Shown in pieces: positions 9,417 through 18,958 of a stretch of 64,000 nt of DNA. This stretch comes from Sphingomonadales bacterium. Lineage in GTDB: Bacteria > Pseudomonadota > Alphaproteobacteria > Sphingomonadales > Sphingomonadaceae. The notes beneath the pieces were generated by a model. That model was not told the DNA's origin and made no database searches. It saw only the letters and a list, made by a program, of their open reading frames with translations. How positions within the stretch are numbered: the first letter of the stretch is position 1; every line of letters begins with the position of its first letter. A program made the position numbers and the translations under genes. The stretch covers positions 1 through 64,000 of the forward strand of contig JAACPW010000006.1 of the NCBI GenBank assembly GCA_009995225.1, written 5' to 3'.

Positions 9417-11378
9417 CTAGCGCAGGAACACGTCGACCGGGCGCGGCAGGCCCGCCTGATCGGGGTACATGTGCGAATAGGTCACCGCATTGCCGATCAC
9501 GCGCATGATGTAATAGCGCGTCTCGAAATTGGCGGGGATCTTCTCGACCCAGGTGACCCAGTCGATCGCGCCCGTGCGGGGATCGCCATTGAGACGCAGC
9601 CACTGGTTCACACGTCCCGGCCCGGCATTGTAGGCGCCCACCGCGAGCGGATAGGCCCCGCCGTAATAGCTCATCATCCGCGCGAAATAAGCGTCACCCA
9701 GTTGGATGTTGTAGGTGGGCGACCCGATCAGGTCGGCGGAAAGATACTGTACGCCCAATTTGCCTGCCTGCTCGCGCGCGGTGCCCGGCATGAGCTGCAT
9801 CATCCCGCGCGCTCCGGCGTGGGACACGCGCGTCCGGTCAAATTCGCTTTCCTGGCGACCGATCGCGTGGACCATGACCCAATCATTCACCACCGAGGGG
9901 GTCGGGACCACGGGGAAGCCCACGCGTTCAAGGCCTGACAATCCATTCTCGCCCGCCTTCATGCCCAGCACCACGGCCATTTCGTCAAGCCCGACTTCAT
10001 TGGCGAGCATGGCGGCCATCAGCATTTCGGTGGGCGTATCGGCCTCGTCACCCAAGGCTTCGAAGAAGCGGCGTTCGGTCCGCCAGTCGCGGCGGTTGAC
10101 GGCAAGGGCGCGGATGGCCTTGACCAGTGGGCGCGCCTCGAATTCGGCGCGCACTGACGGCTCCATTGCGGGCTGGGGCAGGCCAGCAAAGCCCGGCATG
10201 GAGCGGCCCATCGCTGATAACGCCAACTGACCGTAATAATAATCGGGCCAGCGCGCCGCCATTTCGAAATAGCGTGTGGCCTCGGCCGCGTTGCCCGCCT
10301 GCCGCGCTGCGCGGCCGGCCCAGAAATAGCCTTTGGACTTGGTCAGCGGTGTGCGCGCAGCATCGCCGTATCGCTGGAACAGCGGCGCGGCAGCCATCCC
10401 GTCGCCCATGTCCCACAGCGCCTTGGTCCCGCCAAGCCACATCAGGTCGGTATAACGGTCGCGCAAGGTGAAGCTGGTGAGCGAAACGTCGGTTCCCGGC
10501 GCGAACAGATCATCGGTGCGGGCCGCAATCCGCGCCGCATCGCGCGCGCCGACACTGGTGGCGAAGCCGAGCAACTCTCCGACGAAGGTTTCCGCGTCGA
10601 GCGCGGGGCGGATGAAGGTGGGGCGATTGGTGAAAGCCTGCACAGCCTCGCTTGTCTGGCCGCTGGCGCGCAGATGCTTCACTAGATTGAACACATAACC
10701 TGGATCGGCCTGCGCTGTGGCAGGCACGGCAAGGCCGGAAAACTCGGGCCGCGCACCGCGCAGCAGCGACAGCCGGGCCATCGCCATCGGACGGTCGATC
10801 TCGGCCAGGTTGATAAGCTGGCGCGAGGCGGCATCGGCCTTGCCCTGCCATAGCAGCGCGTCCATGCGCACGGCGTGATCATCGGGTGTGAACTGCGCGC
10901 CATAAAGGCCGGAGATATATAGCTCGACCGGATCGCTCATCTGCCCGCCGCGCCAGGCCTTTCGTGCCTCGGTAAGTGCTTCGGGACGTTGCGCCCCGGC
11001 AAGTGCGAGCGCATAGCGCGCCCGCGCCGGGTTGGTGAGCGGGGGATTGGCATCGAAATAGCCCAGCAGATCGGCCTGCGGCGGCGATTCGTTTTCCAGC
11101 GCGGCTTCGGCCCGCAGACGCAGGATCTCAACGCGCGGAAAACTGGGGTAGGCCATCACAAAGCCGGCGTAATCGGCAAAGCTTTGCGTGCGGCTGGCTT
11201 GCAACACCTCCCAACGGCCGATGGCAGCGTCGATCGAGCCTGGTTGGCGGGCGACAAGATTGCCGCCGCCGGAAAAATCCTGCGCAGCAGCCGGCAACGG
11301 AAACAGCCCTGCGGCGATCAACCCGAATGCAGCACATATCCGTGACGAGAACAAAGAATAGCGGACCATGCTGGACAT
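9417..11378 (-). CDS. soluble lytic murein transglycosylase
   Basis: A 653-aa periplasmic enzyme that cleaves the glycan strands of peptidoglycan. A signal peptide ending near 'LPAAAQ' is followed by a long alpha-helical, TPR-like N-terminal superhelix (to about residue 490). A C-terminal SLT domain holds catalytic Glu510 in 'GRQESEFD' and the motifs 'GARGMMQLMPGTA' and 'AVGAYNAGPGRVNQW'. ATG 11378 was preferred because AAGGAG lies 12 nt upstream; ATG 11369 is an alternative. It heads the six-gene minus-strand operon and is divergent from dapA. Confidence 0.93.
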   Translation of the reverse strand: MSSMVRYSLFSSRICAAFGLIAAGLFPLPAAAQDFSGGGNLVARQPGSIDAAIGRWEVLQASRTQSFADYAGFVMAYPSFPRVEILRLRAEAALENESPPQADLLGYFDANPPLTNPARARYALALAGAQRPEALTEARKAWRGGQMSDPVELYISGLYGAQFTPDDHAVRMDALLWQGKADAASRQLINLAEIDRPMAMARLSLLRGARPEFSGLAVPATAQADPGYVFNLVKHLRASGQTSEAVQAFTNRPTFIRPALDAETFVGELLGFATSVGARDAARIAARTDDLFAPGTDVSLTSFTLRDRYTDLMWLGGTKALWDMGDGMAAAPLFQRYGDAARTPLTKSKGYFWAGRAARQAGNAAEATRYFEMAARWPDYYYGQLALSAMGRSMPGFAGLPQPAMEPSVRAEFEARPLVKAIRALAVNRRDWRTERRFFEALGDEADTPTEMLMAAMLANEVGLDEMAVVLGMKAGENGLSGLERVGFPVVPTPSVVNDWVMVHAIGRQESEFDRTRVSHAGARGMMQLMPGTAREQAGKLGVQYLSADLIGSPTYNIQLGDAYFARMMSYYGGAYPLAVGAYNAGPGRVNQWLRLNGDPRTGAIDWVTWVEKIPANFETRYYIMRVIGNAVTYSHMYPDQAGLPRPVDVFLR

Positions 11379-11471
11379 AGTGCCAATCGGCTCCTTATCA
11401 GGCGGTGAACGAAGAGGGCGAGGGATCTCGCTCATGCAACATTATCTAATGATGAAGGCAGGACAAAGGCA

Positions 11472-12359
11472 ATGTTCAGCGGTTCGATACCCGCTCTGGT
11501 GACTCCTTTCCGGGCCGGGACGTTTGACGAGGCGGCCTTTCGGCGGCTGGTCGACTGGCAAATCGAAAACGGCAGCGCCGCGCTGGTGCCCTGCGGGACA
11601 ACGGGGGAGGCCTCGACGTTGTCCAATGCCGAGCATCACCGCGTGATCGAGGTTTGCATTGAGCAGGCGGCTGGCCGTGTGCCGGTGATCGCGGGCTGCG
11701 GATCGAACGACACCCGCAATGCCGCGCTACACATGAATTTCGCCAAGAAGGCGGGCGCTGCGGCGGGATTATGTGTTGCGCCTTATTACAACCGTCCCAG
11801 CCAGCGCGGGTTGATCGCGCATTTCAGCTATCTGGCGGAAAACTGCGACCTCCCGATTGTGCTGTACAACGTGCCCGCCCGCACGGTGACCGACATTCTT
11901 GATGACACGGTGGTGGAGCTTGTCCGGCAATACCCCGAGCGGATCATCGCGATCAAGGATGCCAGCGGCGACCTGAGCCGCGTTGCCGATCACCGCATGG
12001 GCATCGGGCGCGAGTTTTGCCAGCTTTCGGGCAATGACGAATTGTGGCTCCCCCACGCGGCGGCAGGCGGGCGCGGGTGCATTTCGGTCACCGCCAACGT
12101 CGCGCCCAAATTGTGCGCCGAATTCCACGCGGCGATTGCGGCGAACGAATTGAAGAAGGCGCGCGAACTGAACGACCGCCTGTTCCCGCTGCATTATGCG
12201 ATGTTCTCCGATGCGTCGCCCGCGCCCGTGAAATATGCACTGAGCCGAGTGCACGATTGGATCGAGCCCGAAGTGCGGCTGCCGCTGGTTGAATGCGCGG
12301 ATGAAGCCCGCCGTGCCGTGGACGAGGCACTGGTGCTGGCGGGCGTGCTGCCTTCCTAG
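11472..12359 (+). CDS. dapA: 4-hydroxy-tetrahydrodipicolinate synthase
   Basis: A 295-aa TIM-barrel aldolase that condenses pyruvate with aspartate semialdehyde in lysine/diaminopimelate synthesis. Schiff-base Lys162 lies in 'IIAIKDASGD'. 'PCGTTGEASTLS' (about residues 41-52) binds the pyruvate carboxylate, and 'PYYNRPSQRG' holds the catalytic tyrosine. AAAGGC just before the ATG serves as the ribosome site. The stop shares CTAG 12356-12359 with the convergent deacylase gene. The usual downstream partner smpB follows only after that reversed gene. Confidence 0.96.
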   Translation: MFSGSIPALVTPFRAGTFDEAAFRRLVDWQIENGSAALVPCGTTGEASTLSNAEHHRVIEVCIEQAAGRVPVIAGCGSNDTRNAALHMNFAKKAGAAAGLCVAPYYNRPSQRGLIAHFSYLAENCDLPIVLYNVPARTVTDILDDTVVELVRQYPERIIAIKDASGDLSRVADHRMGIGREFCQLSGNDELWLPHAAAGGRGCISVTANVAPKLCAEFHAAIAANELKKARELNDRLFPLHYAMFSDASPAPVKYALSRVHDWIEPEVRLPLVECADEARRAVDEALVLAGVLPS

Positions 12360-13420
12360 ACCACCTCGTCCTCGTCGAGCAGGCGCTCGGCAAAGCCTTC
12401 CGGTTCGCTCGCCAGAATAGCGTCGTTGATGCTTTCGATCTGCGCGCCGACCCTTTCGGGGTGGGCGATTTCGGCAATGTGGAACAGCGCGTCGCCCTGA
12501 TGCACGACTGGCAGGGTCGCATGACCGATGATGATACCATCGACCGGACTGACCATTTCCTGCGCGTCCTCTCCAAACAACCCCGATACGCAGGCGAGCA
12601 GATCGCCCTTGCGCACCGGCGCGCCGGATTCGCGCACCGCCTGCATCACGCCCCCGCGCGGCGATCGGACCCAGACCGAGCGGTTGGCCCGTGCCGGGAT
12701 GCCCACATTGGCCAACCCGTCATCGGCCTCGATCATGCCGATATGGCCCAGAACACGGGCCACGCCAGCCACGCCGGTCTCAATCGAAAGACGGTCAAAC
12801 CGCAGTGCCTCACCTGCTTCCAGCAACAGCATTTCCACGCCGGTCTGATGCGCCAGATCACGCAAGGATCCCTCACGCAGCGGGCTTTCGATGATGACGG
12901 GCGCGCCAAAGGCCATTGCCAGTTCGGTCAGGCGCTTGTTGCCGGCAGCGATCCGGATTTGTGGCAGATTATACCTGTGGATCGCCGCCGAATGGATATC
13001 GATCCCCAACTGACAGCGACCCACCACCTCGCGGTAGAAGATATTGGCGATCTGCCCGGCGAGCGATCCCCCTGAACTGCCCGGAAAGCTGCGGTTGAGA
13101 TCGCGGCGGTCGGGCAAATAGCGGGAGCGGTTGAGAAAGCCGAAGATGTTGGCGACCGGCACCAACAGCACCGTGCCGCTCAGGTTTTCAGGCCGCAACA
13201 CCTGTGCAAGCCTTTGAATCACGGCCGTGCCGATGATCTCGTCCCCGTGGATCGCGGCGCTCACGAACACCGCGGGACCGGGCTTGGCCCCGTGCAGCAC
13301 GCGCACCGCCAGCGACGATGCCATGCCGGTCGCCATCGTGGTAATCTGGAAGGTGACGTCTTGCGCGGCGCCGGGCGCAACGCTGACTCCGGCAATGTCG
13401 AATGATGCGGCTGTGTCCAT
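12356..13420 (-). CDS. succinylglutamate desuccinylase/aspartoacylase family zinc hydrolase
   Basis: A 354-aa M14-like zinc deacylase. His58 and Glu61 in 'AAIHGDE' and a later His in 'DIHSAAIHRYN' are the expected zinc ligands, and 'DLNRSFPG' is the family's substrate-binding motif. The C-terminal 'SPRGGVMQAVRESGAPVRKGDLL' region adds a beta domain typical of the AstE/AspA-like group. ATG 13420 ('MDTAASFDIAG') is taken as the start; the longer frame to 13549 would overlap smpB. The substrate is not evident. It sits in reverse between dapA and smpB. Confidence 0.85.
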   Translation of the reverse strand: MDTAASFDIAGVSVAPGAAQDVTFQITTMATGMASSLAVRVLHGAKPGPAVFVSAAIHGDEIIGTAVIQRLAQVLRPENLSGTVLLVPVANIFGFLNRSRYLPDRRDLNRSFPGSSGGSLAGQIANIFYREVVGRCQLGIDIHSAAIHRYNLPQIRIAAGNKRLTELAMAFGAPVIIESPLREGSLRDLAHQTGVEMLLLEAGEALRFDRLSIETGVAGVARVLGHIGMIEADDGLANVGIPARANRSVWVRSPRGGVMQAVRESGAPVRKGDLLACVSGLFGEDAQEMVSPVDGIIIGHATLPVVHQGDALFHIAEIAHPERVGAQIESINDAILASEPEGFAERLLDEDEVV

Positions 13421-13542
13421 GATCCCTGCGTGTTTCCCCGGTGCCTCCCACCACGGCGTAACCCGCTCGCGGGTAAAGCGCAAAGGCGCGCTATGCTTTC
13501 CCCCTCGCTTTTTACGGCGCCCATCCCTACATCGCGCGTCCC

Positions 13543-14025
13543 ATGGCACGCCCCAAACCCGTTACGTTCGACAAGCTCAAGATCGTCGCCGAAAACCGCC
13601 GCGCGCGGTTCGACTATTATATCGAGGACAAGTTCGAAGCCGGCCTGGCGCTGCAAGGCACCGAGGTGAAAGCCCTACGTGCTGGCGAAGCGAGCATTGC
13701 GGAATCCTATGCCGAGGTGAAGGACGGGCAGGTCTGGCTGATCAACGCCAACATCCCCGAATACAGCCACGGCAACCGGTTGAACCATGAACCGCGTCGC
13801 CCGCGCAAGCTGCTGCTGCACGAACGCGAGATTGAAAAGTTCGTCGGTGCGGTCGAACGCAAGGGCATGACGCTGGTGCCGCTGATGGTCTATTTCAACA
13901 GCACCGGCCGGGCGAAGGTGGAGCTCGCGCTCGCGAAGGGCAAGCAGAACCACGACAAGCGCGCCACGACCAAGGACCGCGACTGGAAACGCGACAAGGC
14001 GCGGTTGATGCGCGATCGCGGCTAA
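13543..14025 (+). CDS. smpB: SsrA-binding protein SmpB
   Basis: A 160-aa partner of tmRNA in trans-translation, delivering it to stalled ribosomes. The OB-fold core shows '[23 protein letters not shown]' and '[24 protein letters not shown]'. The basic C-terminal tail '[17 protein letters not shown]' is the part that mimics missing mRNA in the A site. Length and motifs are standard. The tmRNA gene is not in this window. Confidence 0.97.
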   Translation: MARPKPVTFDKLKIVAENRRARFDYYIEDKFEAGLALQGTEVKALRAGEASIAESYAEVKDGQVWLINANIPEYSHGNRLNHEPRRPRKLLLHEREIEKFVGAVERKGMTLVPLMVYFNSTGRAKVELALAKGKQNHDKRATTKDRDWKRDKARLMRDRG

Positions 14026-14163
14026 GCTGCACGTCGCAAAAATTTTCGGAGGGGCTGATTCACCTACTGGTCAGTCTTGCCGTGCTACCCATATGCCGAT
14101 TGTCATGATGGTTGATCTGGTCTTTTGTGCGCACATCGCTTCCACGCGCTTTGGCGTGCAAGC

Positions 14164-14775
14164 ATGATCGTCCCGCCACCTGACAAGCCCACGGTCGGCG
14201 CACGATCCAAGACATGGGCGATGGATTTTATTCGCAAGAACACGCCGACACGCGAGGCGATGGCTGCGAACAAGTATCTCGCACCGATCGCGCACCGTTT
14301 CCTCTCACCCGAATTGTGGCGCTTTACCCGCCGGTCAGTGCCGCGTGGCGTGGCGCTGGGGCTGTTTGCTGCATTCATCATTCCCGTCGGCCAGATTTTC
14401 CTCGCAGCTTTCCTGGCGCTGCCATCACGCGCCAATGTTCCCCTGGCCGCGCTCGTCACGTTTGTGACCAATCCCTTCACATTGCCGTTCTGGCTGGTGG
14501 CAGCCAACAAGGTCGGCAATTTCACGCTGAGGCTGGATGTGGCGGGGCCCGCGCTCGCCAATGCCAAGGCTCAGGCGGGCGCGTGGGATATGGTCGTCGA
14601 TTTTTTCCAGATGGCCGGCGCCACTGCTTTTGGGTTTCTGGTGCTTGCCGTGGTCGCTCCGTCGATTGGTTATCTGGTGGCAGGATGGGTCTGGCGCGCT
14701 GTAGTGTCCCGCAAGCGCGCCAGACGGTTGAAAGCCATGGAAGGGCGGCTCGACCAGCGGCTCGGCTCGCAGTAG
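14164..14775 (+). CDS. DUF2062 membrane protein
   Basis: A protein of about 203 aa with an N-terminal amphipathic segment and three hydrophobic helices. 'SVPRGVALGLFAAFIIPVGQ' and 'LVTFVTNPFTLPFWL' are diagnostic of DUF2062, a family of small inner-membrane proteins of unknown function. The start is uncertain: ATG 14164 is used, and the frame opens at 14125. The cckA start follows the stop by 9 nt, so the two genes are probably co-transcribed, an arrangement I recall from other sphingomonads. Confidence 0.85.
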   Translation: MIVPPPDKPTVGARSKTWAMDFIRKNTPTREAMAANKYLAPIAHRFLSPELWRFTRRSVPRGVALGLFAAFIIPVGQIFLAAFLALPSRANVPLAALVTFVTNPFTLPFWLVAANKVGNFTLRLDVAGPALANAKAQAGAWDMVVDFFQMAGATAFGFLVLAVVAPSIGYLVAGWVWRAVVSRKRARRLKAMEGRLDQRLGSQ

Positions 14776-14784
14776 GGAGCGTCT

Positions 14785-17334
14785 TTGGTCGCGGTCCGCC
14801 GCGATGCCCTTATTCCACAGGAGCCAGACCGCTTGTCCCGCCGCACCGGCACTGATTCGAACGCTCCGATAACCCCCGACAGCGTCGGCGCGCCAACAGA
14901 CGCGACCGAAGCCAAGCTTGCGCTGATCCTCGGCGGTGGGCTGATTGCCAGCGCTTTCGTGCTGTTTCTCGCCAGTGGCAGCGCGATCGTTGCCTTGGCC
15001 TTCATCCTTGCATCGGGCGTTCTGCTGGGCGGGGTGTTTCTGATTGACCGGATGCGCAGCGCGCCAGCCAGTGATGGCGTGAGCGCACCGGACTGGAGCG
15101 TTACGGTCACCGCGATCGAGCGCGCGGGTGAGGCCATCGCCATCACCGACCGCGCCAATCGGATGGTCTGCGCCAACCTGTTCTTTCTTGAAAGCTTCGG
15201 CGCCAATGCGGCGCCGCCAGCGCTTCCCCTGGAGCGCGATGCGCTGGAGGCGGTCACGCTGCTGGCGCGCAATGCCTGGCGCGATGGATCGGCGACGCTC
15301 GACATGATCGAGGCGTCGGACGAAACGCAATGGCAAATCGGCGTAACGCGCGCCGGCCGGGGCGATGATCACCTGATCTGGCGGCTCAGACCGATTGTCC
15401 GGACACGCGGTGACAGCCTGGGGCCGATCGATCTGGCAGGCCTGTTTGGCAAGATGCTGAGCCGGGCGGGGATCGAGACGGCGATTACCACGTCCAACGG
15501 TGTGATCCGTGCCGTCAGCGCGGGCTTCGCCGACCGGGCTGCTGGCGATGAGCGCGCAACGCTGATCGGACAGGACTTTGTCGGCTTCCTGCGGTCTGAC
15601 GAGCGCGACCGGATTTTTTTTGCGCGCGAAGGTCGTGGCGGCACGCCGCAAACGTTGGTCGATATCCCGCTGGTCGATCCCGAAGAGCGTGTCACGGCCG
15701 CAGGGCCTGACGAAGCGACATCCCTGATGCTGCTGATCGACAGCGGCGTGGGCATCGGTTCGGGCTGGGACGGGACGTCCCATGCCGGCGTTGCGCAGCT
15801 GGATGCGTTGCTTGCGCAGCTGCCCCTGGGGCTCGCCATGACCGATCGCGACGGGCGGTTCCTGTTCGGCAACGAGGCCTTCCTGCGCTCCGTGGCGCGT
15901 GAGGGGCGGGGCCTGCCGCAGTTCCCGACCGATCTTGTGGTGCGTGAGGACAAGGCGGCTTTGTCAGACGCGGTGCGCCGCCATGGGCGCGGGCCGTCGA
16001 CCAGTGGCGATGTGACGGTGCGACTGGTGGGCAGCCCGGAAGAGCCGGTGTCGCTCGGGCTGGCAGGGGTGCGCGGTCTTGGCGAGGCGGCGGTGTTGCT
16101 CAGCCTTGCCGATACATCTCAGGAAAACCAGCTGCGTCGGCAGGTGGCGCAAGCCACCAAGATGCAGGCGGTGGGCCAACTTGCGGGCGGGGTTGCACAC
16201 GATTTCAACAATGTTCTGACCGCCATCATCGGCACCTGCGACCTGATGCTGCTGCGCCATATCCCCGGTGACAGCGACTATGACGATATTCAGCAGATCC
16301 GTGCCAATTCCAACCGCGCCGCCGCGCTGACGCGGCAATTGCTCGCCTTTTCGCGCCAGCAGACGCTGCGGCCCGAAATCATCCAACTGCCCGATGTGGT
16401 CAGCGAAGTCAGCCCGCTGATCAAGCGGCTGCTGGGCGAAAAGATCACCTATTACGTCCAGCATGACCGCAACCTTGGCCCGGTGCGCGCCGATCCGCAG
16501 CAGCTGGAACAGGTGATCATGAACCTTGCCGTGAACGCGCGCGACGCGATCCAATCGCGCGGCAACGGGCAGGGGCGGATATCGCTCTACACCCGCACGC
16601 TTCAGGCCAAGCAGGTGATCCAGCTGGGCTCCGAAGTGCTGCCCGCGGCCGATTACACGGTGCTGATCGTGCAGGACACCGGCGGCGGCATTCCGCCCCA
16701 TGTGCTGCCCAAGCTGTTCGAACCGTTCTTCACCACCAAGGAGCAGGGGAAGGGCACCGGCCTTGGACTTTCGACGGCTTACGGGATCGTCAAGCAATCG
16801 GGCGGGTTCATCTTCGCCGACAACATCGCCGACAAGGCAGGCCACCCCACCGGTGCGCGGTTCACGGTCTATTTCCCCGTCCACCGTGGTGAAGTGCCCA
16901 AGAAGCGCGCGCCTGCGCCACTGGTTTCCCTGGATTGGTCGGCAGGCGGCAAGGTGTTGCTGGTGGAGGACGAGGACATGGTGCGCGCCGTCGCAGAACG
17001 CGCGCTGGCGCGGGCGGGCTACGAGGTGACGGCCTGCGCCAATGGCGAGGAAGGTCTGGCCGCGATTACCGAAGGCACGGCGCGTTTCGATATTGTGGTG
17101 TCCGACGTCGTGATGCCCGGAATGGATGGCCCCGCAATGGTTCGCGCGATCCGCGCCCGCCTGCCCGACATGCCGGTGCTTTTCATGTCCGGCTATGCCG
17201 AAGAACAGCTTCGCCGCGATATCGACATCCCCGACATGCATTTCATCGCCAAACCCTTCAGCGTGGCGTCAATCGGCGACAAGGTCGGGGCGGTGCTGCG
17301 CGAGGCAGGAGCCGTGCAGGCAACCAGCGCGTAA
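14785..17334 (+). CDS. cckA: cell-cycle hybrid histidine kinase CckA
   Basis: An 849-aa hybrid kinase that in Caulobacter feeds phosphate through ChpT to CtrA and CpdR. Two N-terminal membrane helices (about residues 45-62 and 66-86) are followed by PAS-like regions, then an HisKA domain with phospho-acceptor His472 in 'AGGVAHDFNNVLTAI'. Next come an HATPase domain ('NLAVNARDAI', 'DTGGGIPP', 'GKGTGLGLSTAYGI') and a receiver domain with Asp774 in 'VVSDVVMPGMDG'. The start is TTG 14785, preceded by AGGGAG 7 nt upstream. A CpdR-type regulator lies 13 kb away. Confidence 0.95.
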   Translation: MVAVRRDALIPQEPDRLSRRTGTDSNAPITPDSVGAPTDATEAKLALILGGGLIASAFVLFLASGSAIVALAFILASGVLLGGVFLIDRMRSAPASDGVSAPDWSVTVTAIERAGEAIAITDRANRMVCANLFFLESFGANAAPPALPLERDALEAVTLLARNAWRDGSATLDMIEASDETQWQIGVTRAGRGDDHLIWRLRPIVRTRGDSLGPIDLAGLFGKMLSRAGIETAITTSNGVIRAVSAGFADRAAGDERATLIGQDFVGFLRSDERDRIFFAREGRGGTPQTLVDIPLVDPEERVTAAGPDEATSLMLLIDSGVGIGSGWDGTSHAGVAQLDALLAQLPLGLAMTDRDGRFLFGNEAFLRSVAREGRGLPQFPTDLVVREDKAALSDAVRRHGRGPSTSGDVTVRLVGSPEEPVSLGLAGVRGLGEAAVLLSLADTSQENQLRRQVAQATKMQAVGQLAGGVAHDFNNVLTAIIGTCDLMLLRHIPGDSDYDDIQQIRANSNRAAALTRQLLAFSRQQTLRPEIIQLPDVVSEVSPLIKRLLGEKITYYVQHDRNLGPVRADPQQLEQVIMNLAVNARDAIQSRGNGQGRISLYTRTLQAKQVIQLGSEVLPAADYTVLIVQDTGGGIPPHVLPKLFEPFFTTKEQGKGTGLGLSTAYGIVKQSGGFIFADNIADKAGHPTGARFTVYFPVHRGEVPKKRAPAPLVSLDWSAGGKVLLVEDEDMVRAVAERALARAGYEVTACANGEEGLAAITEGTARFDIVVSDVVMPGMDGPAMVRAIRARLPDMPVLFMSGYAEEQLRRDIDIPDMHFIAKPFSVASIGDKVGAVLREAGAVQATSA

Positions 17335-17439
17335 ACCCCAGCGCCACGCGATGTTTTACTCCGCCAGCGTATTCATTCATCTTGGATAAAGCCCGAAGAT
17401 CGTTCATCCTGCCTATCGGAGACGTGAGGGGACAAGAGG

Positions 17440-18948
17440 ATGAAACGGTCAATCATCGCTGCGTGCGGCGTGTCAGTGGCGGCGTTGATGGCGGTGGCCG
17501 CTGCGGCGCAAACGGCGCAGGATGGTGCTCGTTCCGAATCCGCTCAGGGCGATGTCGCGGTCACGATCTACAACAACCTCGCACTGGTGCAGGACGTGCG
17601 TCAGCTTGCGATCGCCCAGGGCCGGGCACGCGTCGAATTTCCCGATGTTTCAGCCCAGATTCAACCCCAGACGCTGAGCTTCGCGGCCGCTGACACCACG
17701 ATTATCGAACAGAACTTCGATTACGATCTGCTCACGCCATCAAAGCTGATGGAAAAGGCGGTCGGACAAAGCGTCACACTGTTGCGCACCAATCCTGCCA
17801 CCGGAGTCGAAACCCGCGAGCGTGCCACGGTCCTGTCCGTCGCGGGTGGCACGGTGCTGAGAATTGGTGAGCGGATCGAGGTGCTGCGCGATGATGGCCT
17901 GCCGGTGCGCGTGATCTTTGACCGCGTGCCGCCAAACCTGCGCGCCCGGCCTACGCTTTCTGTCAATCTCGATTCGGCCCGTGCCGGCACGCGGCCCGTG
18001 GCGCTGCGCTATCTCACCAACGGGCTGGGATGGAGCGCGGATTATGTCGCGCTGTATAACGAAGCCAGCGGCACCATCGACATGCAGGGCTGGGTGACGC
18101 TGACCAACAACACCGGCACCACCTTCCACCAGGCCGATACGGTGCTGGTCGCAGGGCAGCCCAGCACGGCAAACACGCAGAATTACGGCCGCCGCTCCGT
18201 TGCAGATCGCGGCCTGACCCGCGCCGGAACCGAGGCGGCTTCGCGTGAGCGGCTCGGCGATTTTTACCTCTATCCCATTGCTGCGCGCACCACGATCGCC
18301 AATGCCCAGACCAAGCAGGTGAGCTTTCTGGACGTGCAGGCTGTGCCGGCGCGCAAGATCTATGGTTTGGCTGTGGGCTGGCAGCAGAACGATGAACAGC
18401 CGGCCAATGTACAGAGCCGCATCGCTTTTTCAACCTCACGCGATCAGGGTCTGGGTGATGCGCTCCCGGCAGGCACCGTGCGTTTTTACCAGCGCGACAG
18501 CGAAGGCACCCCGCAATTCATCGGCGAAAAAGGTGTTGGCCACACCCCGATGGGCAGCCAATTGTCGCTTGTGACAGGCGATGCTTTCGACATCACCGTT
18601 CAATCCGAAATCGAAAAGCGCGAAACCATCACAGGCGCAGAGTGGGCCAAGAGCGCGCGCTACCGCGTCGTCGAAAATGGCCAGGTGGTGCAGGATGTGA
18701 CCGTAGAGCGGCCCGAGACCTTTTATCGCACCACCATGCGATACACCCTGACCAACGCCAAGAATACGCCGGTTGATGTCGAACTGGTGCAGACCGGTCT
18801 CAGTCGCAGCTGGTGGGCGGACGACTATCGCATCACAGCCGAAGACATTCCCGGCGAGCAGCTGAACGCCGATCGGCGCAAATATGTCGTTCCGGTCCCT
18901 GCCGAGGGTGAGCGGGTGATCCGCGTGACCTACGAAACCCGTTACTGA
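17440..18948 (+). CDS. secreted DUF4139 protein (first of tandem pair)
   Basis: A 502-aa exported protein with a cleavable signal ('AVAAAAQTAQ') and a body matching DUF4139: 'VTIYNNLALVQDVRQL' near the N-terminus, 'LRYLTNGLGWSADYVALYNE', 'GWVTLTNNTGTTFHQA' and a C-terminal 'AEGERVIRVTYETRY'. The family is predicted to be beta-rich and of unknown function, distantly related to MuiA. GACAAGAGG directly precedes the ATG. The paralogous gene starts 10 nt after its stop, so the two form an operon. Confidence 0.88.
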   Translation: MKRSIIAACGVSVAALMAVAAAAQTAQDGARSESAQGDVAVTIYNNLALVQDVRQLAIAQGRARVEFPDVSAQIQPQTLSFAAADTTIIEQNFDYDLLTPSKLMEKAVGQSVTLLRTNPATGVETRERATVLSVAGGTVLRIGERIEVLRDDGLPVRVIFDRVPPNLRARPTLSVNLDSARAGTRPVALRYLTNGLGWSADYVALYNEASGTIDMQGWVTLTNNTGTTFHQADTVLVAGQPSTANTQNYGRRSVADRGLTRAGTEAASRERLGDFYLYPIAARTTIANAQTKQVSFLDVQAVPARKIYGLAVGWQQNDEQPANVQSRIAFSTSRDQGLGDALPAGTVRFYQRDSEGTPQFIGEKGVGHTPMGSQLSLVTGDAFDITVQSEIEKRETITGAEWAKSARYRVVENGQVVQDVTVERPETFYRTTMRYTLTNAKNTPVDVELVQTGLSRSWWADDYRITAEDIPGEQLNADRRKYVVPVPAEGERVIRVTYETRY

Positions 18949-18958
18949 GGCCGTCGGC

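Noticed and set aside
10493..10507. GTTC-N7-GAAC inside the transglycosylase gene
   Set aside because: Inverted instead of direct half-sites, and within coding sequence; not an alphaproteobacterial LexA site.
14425..17241. Long minus-strand frames opposite cckA
   Set aside because: Typical shadow frames of a high-GC gene; His/Arg/Gln-rich with no domains.
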